Shown one piece after another: positions 1 to 5,453 of a stretch of 6,976 bases of DNA. Source of the DNA: Eubacteriales Family XIII. Incertae Sedis bacterium (GTDB taxonomy: Bacteria > Bacillota > Clostridia > Peptostreptococcales > Anaerovoracaceae). The stretch lies in NCBI GenBank assembly GCA_031287295.1, contig JAITTH010000041.1, forward strand, positions 1 through 6,976, given 5' to 3'. Every line of letters begins with the position of its first letter. The stretch's first letter is position 1. The position numbers and the translations under genes are program-made. Under the pieces are notes generated by a model that was not told the DNA's origin, made no database searches, and saw nothing but the letters and a program-made list of their open reading frames with translations.

Positions 1-884
1 CCGTAAAACCGAATGTCGGCGTTTACGGAAATGGCGAATACGGAATAGATAATCAAATATCCCGACAGCATGATCAAGGCGAGCACGAAAACGGTAATGG
101 CAATCATTGCAGGATCGATATCGCTGGCGGCATACGCCCAGTTTACGCCATAGTCAATTTCGTCCGGCGCATAACCTCGCTCGGCAATCAACTGTTGCAT
201 TTTTCCCTCTATATCTAAGGCATTTGAAAACCACACATCCGCCATGATTGTGCCCGCGTAGTCACCGCTTGGAATGTCGTTTTCTGAAAGAACAGAACGG
301 ACATAGGCATCAGAAAGCCAAATCTGCTGTGCGCTTGCCACCGCATCGCCTTCCCAGAAGCCACAAAGTGTAAATTGTTCGGTGTACTGTCTGCCACCAA
401 CGCTGAATACCAAAGGTACGGATGCGCCGATTTCACGCGGAACATCGAGGGCGTCCAACACGATTGTACTACAGGCGATTTCGCGATCGGCCTGTGGCAT
501 ATTACCGACATCCGGGAATGAAAATTCCCACCGTGCCATTTTGTCCTCACTGTAACGGATTTCGCATTGGATTCCGCGTAAAGCCTCATTTTCGGCAATC
601 GAGAAAATGATATTATAGGAGATGTCCTTCGGTAGCGGCGACTTCTTGAAATTGTCGTATTGTGCCATGGTCAGATACTTCAGCCCCCCGTGCGCCTGCG
701 TCCCAACCTGGCGTTGCGTCTGCTCCTCAATCGCACTCATCACATTGCCACCGAGGGTGAAAACGCTGGTAAACAGTACCGCCGTCAGAGCAATGGCACA
801 GACTGCGATGATGTTGCGCATTTTGCCCGCCTTGAGCAAGCGCAGGGTCAGCTTGCGGAGAATCGGTTTGTTGTCTACGTTCAT
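1..884 (-). CDS. FtsX/MacB-like ABC transporter permease, N-terminal part (C-terminus beyond left edge)
   Basis: Membrane subunit of the ABC transporter whose ATPase is encoded just upstream. Reading leftwards from the ATG at 884-882 gives 294 open residues without a stop, so the gene continues past the window. A basic N-terminus (residues 1-23, KPILRKLTLRLLKAGKMRN) precedes membrane segment 1 (about 24-46). A soluble extracytoplasmic region of about 210 residues follows (47-257), then membrane segment 2 (about 258-284). One helix, a large outer domain and then further helices is the FtsX/MacB/LolC-type topology (COG0577-like), seen in exporters or mechanotransmitters for peptides, lipids or lipoproteins. 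The start is set by its ATGA overlap with the ATPase stop and by GGGAGG 8 bases upstream. The substrate is not visible. The neighbouring two-component system suggests peptide antibiotic or envelope-stress response, which is inference. Confidence 0.85.
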   Translation of the reverse strand, partial: MNVDNKPILRKLTLRLLKAGKMRNIIAVCAIALTAVLFTSVFTLGGNVMSAIEEQTQRQVGTQAHGGLKYLTMAQYDNFKKSPLPKDISYNIIFSIAENEALRGIQCEIRYSEDKMARWEFSFPDVGNMPQADREIACSTIVLDALDVPREIGASVPLVFSVGGRQYTEQFTLCGFWEGDAVASAQQIWLSDAYVRSVLSENDIPSGDYAGTIMADVWFSNALDIEGKMQQLIAERGYAPDEIDYGVNWAYAASDIDPAMIAITVFVLALIMLSGYLIIYSVFAISVNADIRFY

Positions 885-1543
885 CCTACAATCCTCCCGT
901 CCTCAATGCGAATCGTTCTGTCCGCCATCTGAGCGATTTCGGGGTTGTGGGTGATCATAACAATCGTCTGACCGAATTTTTGTCCGCTGACCTTCAGCAA
1001 GCCGATTACGTCCATGCCCGTCTTGCTGTCGAGGTTGCCCGTTGGTTCGTCCGCGAGGATAAATGCGGGTTTGCTTGCCAGAGCACGGGCAATTGCCACG
1101 CGCTGCTGCTGTCCGCCCGAAAGCTGATTGGGCATACTCGTCCGTTTTTCTGTCAGTCCGAGGGTTTCTATAACGTGTGCTATGAAAGTTTTGTCGGGCT
1201 TGTTGCCATCAAGCTGAATCTGGAGCAGGATATTCTCTTCCACGTTCAGCACGGGCACAAGGTTATAGCTTTGGAATACGAAACCGATATAACGACGGCG
1301 AAAAATGGTTAATTCATCGTCTTTCATAGAGAATATCGGCTTGCCGTTAATCTCGACATTTCCGTCGGTTGGTCGGTCAAGACCGCCGAGCAAATGCAGC
1401 AGCGTTGATTTCCCGCTGCCAGAACTGCCGACGACGGACACAAACTCGCCGGATTCCACAGCAAGGTCAATGCCGTCCACCGCCTTGACCGTGGCTTCCG
1501 CGCCGTAATATTTTTTCAAATTGACTGCTTTCAAGATGCTCAT
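881..1543 (-). CDS. ABC transporter ATP-binding protein, LolD/MacB type
   Basis: Cytoplasmic ATPase that powers or gates the adjacent FtsX-like permease. The 220 residues contain all nucleotide-binding motifs: Walker A GSSGSGKST (39-47), Q-loop Gln91 (FVFQSYNLVP), signature LSGGQQQR (141-148), Walker B FILADEP (161-167) with catalytic Glu166, and switch His199 (ITHN). GNLD (169-172) after Walker B and QSYNLVP are typical of the LolD/MacB/FtsE group. Length is normal for a stand-alone subunit. The ATG at 1543 is preferred over an in-frame start at 1609 because GGAGG lies 8 bases upstream and the family begins at about this point (MSILKAVNLKKYYG). Its TGA overlaps the permease ATG (ATGA), implying translational coupling. 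Specific substrate unknown. Confidence 0.95.
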   Translation of the reverse strand: MSILKAVNLKKYYGAEATVKAVDGIDLAVESGEFVSVVGSSGSGKSTLLHLLGGLDRPTDGNVEINGKPIFSMKDDELTIFRRRYIGFVFQSYNLVPVLNVEENILLQIQLDGNKPDKTFIAHVIETLGLTEKRTSMPNQLSGGQQQRVAIARALASKPAFILADEPTGNLDSKTGMDVIGLLKVSGQKFGQTIVMITHNPEIAQMADRTIRIEDGRIVG

Positions 1544-1566
1544 ATTCGATACCTCCACATTGCGTT

Positions 1567-1580
1567 TAACAGCATTGTAA
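1567..1580. promoter_or_regulatory. Candidate response-regulator operator between kinase and ABC genes
   Basis: The 69-base gap between the kinase stop and the ATPase start holds TAACA-GCAT-TGTAA (plus strand), an imperfect inverted repeat ending 23 bases from the ATPase ATG. From memory it fits the TNACA-N4-TGTAA pattern described for BceR-like regulators, which control ABC genes placed next to them. Against this, the site lies too near the start codon to leave room for a full promoter downstream, and the permease is not clearly BceB-like. It may instead be a chance repeat or a transcript hairpin. Confidence 0.3.
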
Positions 1581-1612
1581 CGCGAGGTTCTTTCAAGCAC
1601 CTTTCTCAAATC

Positions 1613-2461
1613 TTACATTTTTGAAAGAAAAACCGAAAACGTTGAGCCCTTGCCGACCTGCGAACAAACCTTGATATACCCGCCCTGGGTTGTGATGATT
1701 TCCCTTGCAAGGTACAGCCCGATACCCACACCTGGGCTGTCCGCGGATTCGGCGGCTCGCCAAAAGCGTCCGAAAATTTTCGGCAAATCTTCCTCCCTTA
1801 TGCCACGTCCTGTGTCGGTAATGTCAATCCGCACGAACATCTCATATTCGGAAACGCTTATGGAAATGCTCCCGTTTTCCGGCGTATACTTCACGGCGTT
1901 ATCAATCATATTAAACAACGCCTCCACACACCACCGCGCATCAAACAAGGCCATGATTGGCGCGGTGCCAACCGCCACGGATAGCTTCATTTTCTTCCTA
2001 TCGACAAGGGGCTCGCAATCGGTGGCGGCAGTCTTGATAAGCTCGTAAACATCGCCGGGTTTCGGCGCAAGTTTGACAATGCCACTCTCAAGTCGCGACG
2101 TTTTTACAAGTGCCTGTATGAGAAAATTCAGTTTCTCGGTACCCGCCGTTATCTGCCCCGCAAGGATGGATTGCTCGTCCGTCAAATTCTGTTCGCGAAG
2201 CAACTGCGCGTACAAAACGATATTCGCCAGTGGCGTTTTGAGCTGGTGCGATATATCACTTATGAAGGACCGCACATGCTCTTGCTCGCCCTCAATCTGC
2301 TCCCGCCGAAGCCGTGACTGTTCGAGAAATCGTGCCATTTTTGATTCGATTTTCGACACGAGACTCTCGTCATACGACGCAGCCGAAAACGTTCCGGCAA
2401 GCGCCTCGTCGAGCATAAGGTCCAGTTTCTGAAGCAGCTTTTTGTTGCCATCGAAGATCAT
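1613..2461 (-). CDS. Soluble sensor histidine kinase lacking membrane segments
   Basis: Kinase partner of the adjacent OmpR-type regulator: autophosphorylates on His and passes phosphate to the regulator's Asp. The 282 residues begin with a charged helical stretch (about 1-65, a HAMP/coiled-coil-like linker). The HisKA H-box SDISHQLKTP follows, with phospho-acceptor His72. The ATPase domain has an N-box (ALFNMIDNAVKYTP, Asn184 and Asn188), G1 box DTGRG (216-220), F-box FGRFWR (230-235), G2 box GVGIGL (244-249) and G3 region GKGSTF. No hydrophobic segment precedes the H-box, whereas most kinases in this context have two membrane helices. The ATG at 2461 is chosen because it overlaps the regulator's stop (ATGA) and has AGGAG 5 bases upstream. 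An in-frame start at 2494 would lie deep inside the regulator and would add no membrane segment. The short N-terminus therefore looks genuine, not a misplaced start. Confidence 0.93.
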   Translation of the reverse strand: MIFDGNKKLLQKLDLMLDEALAGTFSAASYDESLVSKIESKMARFLEQSRLRREQIEGEQEHVRSFISDISHQLKTPLANIVLYAQLLREQNLTDEQSILAGQITAGTEKLNFLIQALVKTSRLESGIVKLAPKPGDVYELIKTAATDCEPLVDRKKMKLSVAVGTAPIMALFDARWCVEALFNMIDNAVKYTPENGSISISVSEYEMFVRIDITDTGRGIREEDLPKIFGRFWRAAESADSPGVGIGLYLAREIITTQGGYIKVCSQVGKGSTFSVFLSKM

Positions 2462-3150
2462 AGGCTCTCCTGCACAGGATGCGCCTGCGTCCATTTATAG
2501 CCGATACCGTGAACGGTTTTGATGAAGCGCGGGTTTGAAGGTTCGTCCTCTACTTTCGCGCGAAGCCGTCGTATTGCTACAGACAGCGCGTTTTCGTCAA
2601 CGTATTCCGTGCCGTCCGGCCAAATTTGCTCCGACAGTTGTTCGCGTGTCAGCGTCTGTCCTCTGTTCGTAAACAGCAGTTGCAGGAGTCGCGCTTCGGT
2701 TTTAGAAAGTTCAAGGGGCTGCCCGTTCTTCTCAAACCGCAGCGCTCCAAAATCGAAAACAAACCCATCCGCCGTCGCGATTTTGTCATAGGTTCCGCGC
2801 CGAAGCAAGGCGTCAACCCGAGCCCGAAGCACCGCGAGCGAAAACGGTTTTGTCATATAATCGTCCGCACCGTTTGTGAGACCGATTACGGTATCAAGTT
2901 CCGTGTCGTTTGCGGTGAGCATAAGAACAGGCGCGACGTATCCCGCCGATCGAAGTGCCTCGCAGAAATCAAGCCCCGAACCGTCCGGCAAATTGATGTC
3001 CAAAAGGAACAACTCCGGCGTGCCCTTTTGAAGGGCTTCGTTTGCTGCTGCGATTGTATGGCATGACGTAAATTCCCTGCCGGGTGCATTCAGCGTCAAT
3101 TCAATCCCTTTACACAGGGCGATGTCGTCTTCGAGAATCAGTATTGACAT
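2458..3150 (-). CDS. OmpR/PhoB-family response regulator
   Basis: DNA-binding regulator paired with the downstream kinase and probably controlling the ABC genes. Of 230 residues, 1-120 form the receiver domain: acidic pocket EDD (7-9), phospho-acceptor Asp51 in FLLDINLPDGSG, Thr79 (MLTA) and Lys101 (TKPF). Residues 130-222 form the winged-helix domain, with recognition helix DENALSVAIRRLRAKVE (185-201) and the wing hairpin FIKTVHGIGYKW. All switch residues are present, so it should be phosphorylation-responsive. The ATG at 3150 is preferred by family alignment (MSILILEDD). A GTG at 3177 would add nine residues unlike the family. The SD is weak: only AGG about 10 bases upstream of the ATG. Its stop overlaps the kinase start by four bases (ATGA). 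Confidence 0.95.
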   Translation of the reverse strand: MSILILEDDIALCKGIELTLNAPGREFTSCHTIAAANEALQKGTPELFLLDINLPDGSGLDFCEALRSAGYVAPVLMLTANDTELDTVIGLTNGADDYMTKPFSLAVLRARVDALLRRGTYDKIATADGFVFDFGALRFEKNGQPLELSKTEARLLQLLFTNRGQTLTREQLSEQIWPDGTEYVDENALSVAIRRLRAKVEDEPSNPRFIKTVHGIGYKWTQAHPVQESL

Positions 3151-3197
3151 GTTATAGTTACCTACGCTATCACGCACCCATTTTTATCTTGCCGACA

Positions 3198-3206
3198 ATT
3201 GTATCA
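3198..3206 (-). promoter_or_regulatory. Possible extended -10 promoter for the regulator-kinase operon
   Basis: In the 76-base gap between the metal transporter's stop and the response regulator, the minus strand reads TGATACAAT: a TGN extension plus TACAAT (5 of 6 matches to TATAAT). It lies about 48 bases upstream of the regulator ATG. No good -35 hexamer is seen at 16-18 bases (AAGTAC at 17). The -10 overlaps the 8-base palindrome ACAATTGT (3194-3201 region). With no clear terminator in the gap, readthrough from the metal transporter gene is also possible. Confidence 0.3.
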
Positions 3207-3226
3207 CTTGAAACCGTTTCGTACTT

Positions 3227-4393
3227 CTAGGAATAATCCAAATCAAATGCGATAATCGGAAAGTAGCGCGCGTCTTCTTTTTGAAGGGCATTTCCGAAGA
3301 AAGCGAAAATTTCTTGTCGATTTTTTTCGCCACCTTCTGTGAGGACAACATCAAAAATGACATTGATATGCCGTGCTCCATAAACAAGACGAAGATCGTG
3401 AACACCCCGTACATCGTCCCGGAGAAGGCAGAGATTCGTAAGAAAATCTCGAAGTTCGGAAAGGAGCGGGTTTGTTGTATCAATCGGATCAAGGTGTCCG
3501 ACCAGCTCCACGTTCAATCGCTGCATGGCTTCTTTTTCGATCTCATCGATGTATTCATGACTAACCAAAACGTTTTCCGAAGAATCCACCTCAATATGTA
3601 CCGAGGCAAAAACTCTTCCGGGTCCATAATCGTGCACAACCAAATCGTGTAGCCCAAGAATGCCGGATTTTTCGAGAATTAGTTTTTCGATATTCTTGAC
3701 AAGTTCTTCATCCGGTGCTTGTCCAAGTAGTGGACGGGCGGTTTCAAAGAGCATTTTTATTCCGGAGTACAAAACGAAGAGGGCGACAAGACTCCCCATG
3801 ATTCCATCGAAGTTGATGCCCACAAAATGATAAAGAATAAGAGATACCAGGACGGCAGCCGTTGTGATGCAATCGTTTCGGCTATCGGCACCTGTCGCAC
3901 GCAGCGCACCGCTACGGATGCGGCGAGCCAGAGAATAATAAAAAAGGCATTGCCAAAATTTTACGAGAATTGCGCCGACAAGCAAAAAAACAGTGAGAAG
4001 ATTTTCGTCGAGCACTTCCGGATGCAAGATTTTTTGTACAGAGGAGGTAAGGAGCTTCAGTCCCACATACAAAATGAGGAAGGCGATGAGTACGCCCGTC
4101 ATGTATTCGATCCGGGCATGTCCGAAGGGATGTTCTTTGTCGCGTCCCTTTGATGCGAGACGAAAACCAATCAGCGTAATAACAGATGCGGCCGCGTCCA
4201 TCAAATTATTCAGAGCATCCCCGATTACGGCAATGCTTCCGGTTAAATATGCTGCGATTGCCTTTGCGCATGACAACAAAATATTTGTGACAATGCCGAC
4301 GATACCTGCAAGATTTCCATAACCTTTTCGTACATCAGCGTTGTCAACAAGATTTGGATTTTTAATAAAAAGTTTAATCAAAAAAGAGGTCAT
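3227..4393 (-). CDS. Cation diffusion facilitator (CDF) family metal exporter
   Basis: Inner-membrane proton-coupled divalent metal exporter. With the ATG at 4393 it has 388 residues. About six membrane segments lie within residues 27-215, followed by a cytoplasmic ferredoxin-like domain (about 225-300) and a further C-terminal domain (about 310-388; VHDLRLVYGARHINVIFDVV), an extension common in clostridial CDF proteins. The second membrane segment has GSIAVIGDALNNLMDA with Asp59 and Asn63. HPFGHARIEY (88-97) is the conserved loop. The fifth has DSRND with Asp170 and Asp174. Zn transporters usually have His at the Asp170 position, so Asp suggests Mn or Fe; this is inference. The start is chosen by family alignment (MTSFLIKLFIKNP); a TTG at 4438 is possible but less likely. 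Neither has a Shine-Dalgarno sequence. It is divergent from the PadR operon. Confidence 0.93.
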   Translation of the reverse strand: MTSFLIKLFIKNPNLVDNADVRKGYGNLAGIVGIVTNILLSCAKAIAAYLTGSIAVIGDALNNLMDAAASVITLIGFRLASKGRDKEHPFGHARIEYMTGVLIAFLILYVGLKLLTSSVQKILHPEVLDENLLTVFLLVGAILVKFWQCLFYYSLARRIRSGALRATGADSRNDCITTAAVLVSLILYHFVGINFDGIMGSLVALFVLYSGIKMLFETARPLLGQAPDEELVKNIEKLILEKSGILGLHDLVVHDYGPGRVFASVHIEVDSSENVLVSHEYIDEIEKEAMQRLNVELVGHLDPIDTTNPLLSELRDFLTNLCLLRDDVRGVHDLRLVYGARHINVIFDVVLTEGGEKNRQEIFAFFGNALQKEDARYFPIIAFDLDYS

Positions 4394-4399
4394 GAGGAG

Positions 4400-4408
4400 A
4401 GTATAGCA
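4400..4408 (-). promoter_or_regulatory. Extended -10 motif six bases upstream of the CDF start codon
   Basis: On the minus strand TGCTATACT (TGN plus TATACT, 5 of 6 matches) ends six bases before the CDF ATG. Transcription starting at the usual distance would begin at or next to the A of the ATG, giving a leaderless message. That would explain why only the pyrimidine-rich CTCTCCTC precedes the start. There is no convincing -35. A chance match in AT-rich DNA is a real alternative. Confidence 0.3.
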
Positions 4409-4447
4409 TAAGCTAAAGGGGATTAAGGACGGCAGCAAAGAAAAAAG

Positions 4448-4476
4448 TTGACTCGCAATATTATATCGAATATAAT
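4448..4476 (+). promoter_or_regulatory. Near-consensus sigma-A/sigma-70 promoter of the PadR operon
   Basis: TTGACT (4448-4453, 5 of 6 to TTGACA), a spacer of exactly 17 bases, and a perfect TATAAT (4471-4476). The predicted start is near 4483, leaving a leader of about 37 bases with a strong ribosome binding site before the PadR ATG at 4520. As a strong core promoter it needs repression to be controlled, which fits the overlapping operator. Confidence 0.8.
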
Positions 4477-4478
4477 AT
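4458..4478. promoter_or_regulatory. Perfect 9-3-9 inverted repeat over the -10 region, likely PadR operator
   Basis: ATATTATAT (4458-4466), CGA, ATATAATAT (4470-4478): nine-base arms with no mismatch. It covers most of the spacer and the whole -10 of the PadR promoter, the place where a dimeric winged-helix repressor would block polymerase. PadR-family proteins commonly autoregulate through AT-rich dyads at their own promoters. That this PadR binds here is inference. AT richness makes a chance dyad more likely than usual, but 9 of 9 matching arms at this location is notable. Confidence 0.6.
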
Positions 4479-4488
4479 CACTTATCTA
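4460..4488 (-). promoter_or_regulatory. Possible divergent promoter facing the CDF gene
   Basis: The minus strand has a perfect TATAAT (4465-4460), created by the symmetry of the inverted repeat, and TAGATA (4488-4483, 4 of 6 matches to TTGACA) at an exact 17-base spacing. The start would be near 4453, giving a leader of about 60 bases to the CDF ATG. It interleaves with the PadR promoter on the other strand, so both could not be occupied by polymerase at once. Confidence 0.4.
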
Positions 4489-4519
4489 ATAATACTATAG
4501 CTGTTCGAAAGGAGAAATT

Positions 4520-4840
4520 ATGCTGTTTCAGGTGGGGGCACCACTTCTCGATGCGTGTGTGCTTTCTTTCCTAAAAAGGGAAGATACATATGGCTATGTT
4601 TTAACACAGGCCCTAAAAGAGAAACTCGAAATTTCTGAATCGACCTTATACCCTGTTTTACGCAGATTGCAGAAAGAGGGATGTCTTTCCACATACGATC
4701 AACCGTGGCAAGGTCGAAATCGTCGGTACTATTCCATTACCGGGAAGGGGGTTCATTACGCGGAACATTTAAAACAAGCGTGGACAGACTATACCAACCG
4801 GATAAATGGGTTGATTCAGGGAGGTGAGTCTTGTGAATAA
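4520..4840 (+). CDS. PadR-family winged-helix transcriptional regulator
   Basis: Small DNA-binding repressor, 106 residues, the usual size for the short PadR subfamily. It follows the family pattern closely: an N-terminal helix (LLDACVLSFL, 9-18), KREDTYGYVLTQAL (19-32), the recognition helix ISESTLYPVLRRLQKEG (38-54), the wing with GRNRRYYSITGKG (65-77), and a C-terminal dimerisation helix (78-100). A strong AGGAG lies upstream of the ATG. It is first in an operon with the DUF1700 gene, which starts eight bases before its stop, and the DUF4097 gene. This trio recurs in Bacillota. It probably represses its own operon, and perhaps the divergent metal transporter, through the dyad at 4458-4478. 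The inducing signal is unknown. Confidence 0.95.
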   Translation: MLFQVGAPLLDACVLSFLKREDTYGYVLTQALKEKLEISESTLYPVLRRLQKEGCLSTYDQPWQGRNRRYYSITGKGVHYAEHLKQAWTDYTNRINGLIQGGESCE

Positions 4841-5453
4841 ATACGAATATATTACCAAACTGGAAAAGCGACTGAAGAAGTTACCTCCTGCAGAACGTGC
4901 AAATGCCATTTCTTATTACAGTGAGTATTTGGAAGAAGCCGGACCGGAGGGTGTTGATGCGGCAATGGCCGGATTGGGCAGCCCATCACAGTTGGCAGCG
5001 GCGATTCTTGCCGAAAGTGCAGCGAGTGAAATGGAGTCGGAAGCACCGAAAGTGCGACGAGGATTGTCTGCGGTATGGTTTGCCATTTTAGGAATCTTCG
5101 CTTTGCCCATCGCGCTGCCGATTGCAATTGCGCTGTTTGCAGTTGCATTTTCAGTGCTCATCGCTATTTTCTCCGTATACATAAGTCTCTTTGCTGCCGC
5201 AATCGCTCTTGTGGGGGGTGGTCTTGTCTCTGTGATTGCCGGATTGTGTGCGATTCCGATTTCTTTGCCGGTTGCGCTCTTCTATATCGGTGGAGGATTG
5301 ATTTGTGTTGCGCTTGGATTATCGCTCAGTTATGGCATTTACAAGCTCGTATGGTTGACCTGTAGAGGCGTTTCAAAGATTTTTTCAGGGATTCGCAACC
5401 GAAAAGGGCGGAAGCGTCAGACCGTTTTTACAAATAAGGAGGCAAACGTATGA
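4833..5453 (+). CDS. DUF1700/HAAS-type membrane protein
   Basis: Membrane protein of 206 residues, probably a signalling partner of the PadR regulator. Residues 1-62 are a helical cytoplasmic domain with the family pattern MNKYEYITKLEKRLKKLPPAERANAI followed by YYSEYLEEA and GLGSPSQLAAAI. From about 80 to 178 it is strongly hydrophobic, enough for three or four membrane helices. The tail is basic (SGIRNRKGRKRQ). DUF1700 is, from memory, the PadR-associated HAAS domain; biochemical function is unproven. The GTG at 4833 is chosen because AGGGAGG (4818-4824) lies 8 bases upstream and translation then begins MNKYEY. A GTG at 4824 would overlap that ribosome binding site. It overlaps padR by 8 bases and the next gene by 4, so the three are translationally coupled. 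Confidence 0.9.
   Translation: MNKYEYITKLEKRLKKLPPAERANAISYYSEYLEEAGPEGVDAAMAGLGSPSQLAAAILAESAASEMESEAPKVRRGLSAVWFAILGIFALPIALPIAIALFAVAFSVLIAIFSVYISLFAAAIALVGGGLVSVIAGLCAIPISLPVALFYIGGGLICVALGLSLSYGIYKLVWLTCRGVSKIFSGIRNRKGRKRQTVFTNKEANV

Noticed and set aside
215..598. Open frame of 127 codons on the minus strand
   Set aside because: It lies inside the permease gene in another frame. The permease frame has clear membrane segments and a coupled start; this one has no family features.
947..1312. Plus-strand open frame of 121 codons
   Set aside because: It is antisense to the ABC ATPase, whose Walker, signature and switch motifs fix the true frame.
2626..3066. Plus-strand open frame of 146 codons
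   Set aside because: It is antisense to the response regulator, whose receiver and winged-helix residues are all intact; no domain is recognisable in this frame.
3210..3220. GAAAC-C-GTTTC inverted repeat between the CDF and response regulator genes, considered as a terminator
   Set aside because: The five-base arms around one base cannot form a stable loop, and there is no T-run after it.
3184..3492. Minus-strand open frame of 102 codons overlapping the end of the CDF gene
   Set aside because: It is an alternative frame of the CDF C-terminal domain with no ribosome binding site or recognisable domain.
4394..4438. Longer CDF protein starting from TTG at 4438
   Set aside because: It has no ribosome binding site, the extra 15 residues do not match the family, and the family start falls at the ATG at 4393.
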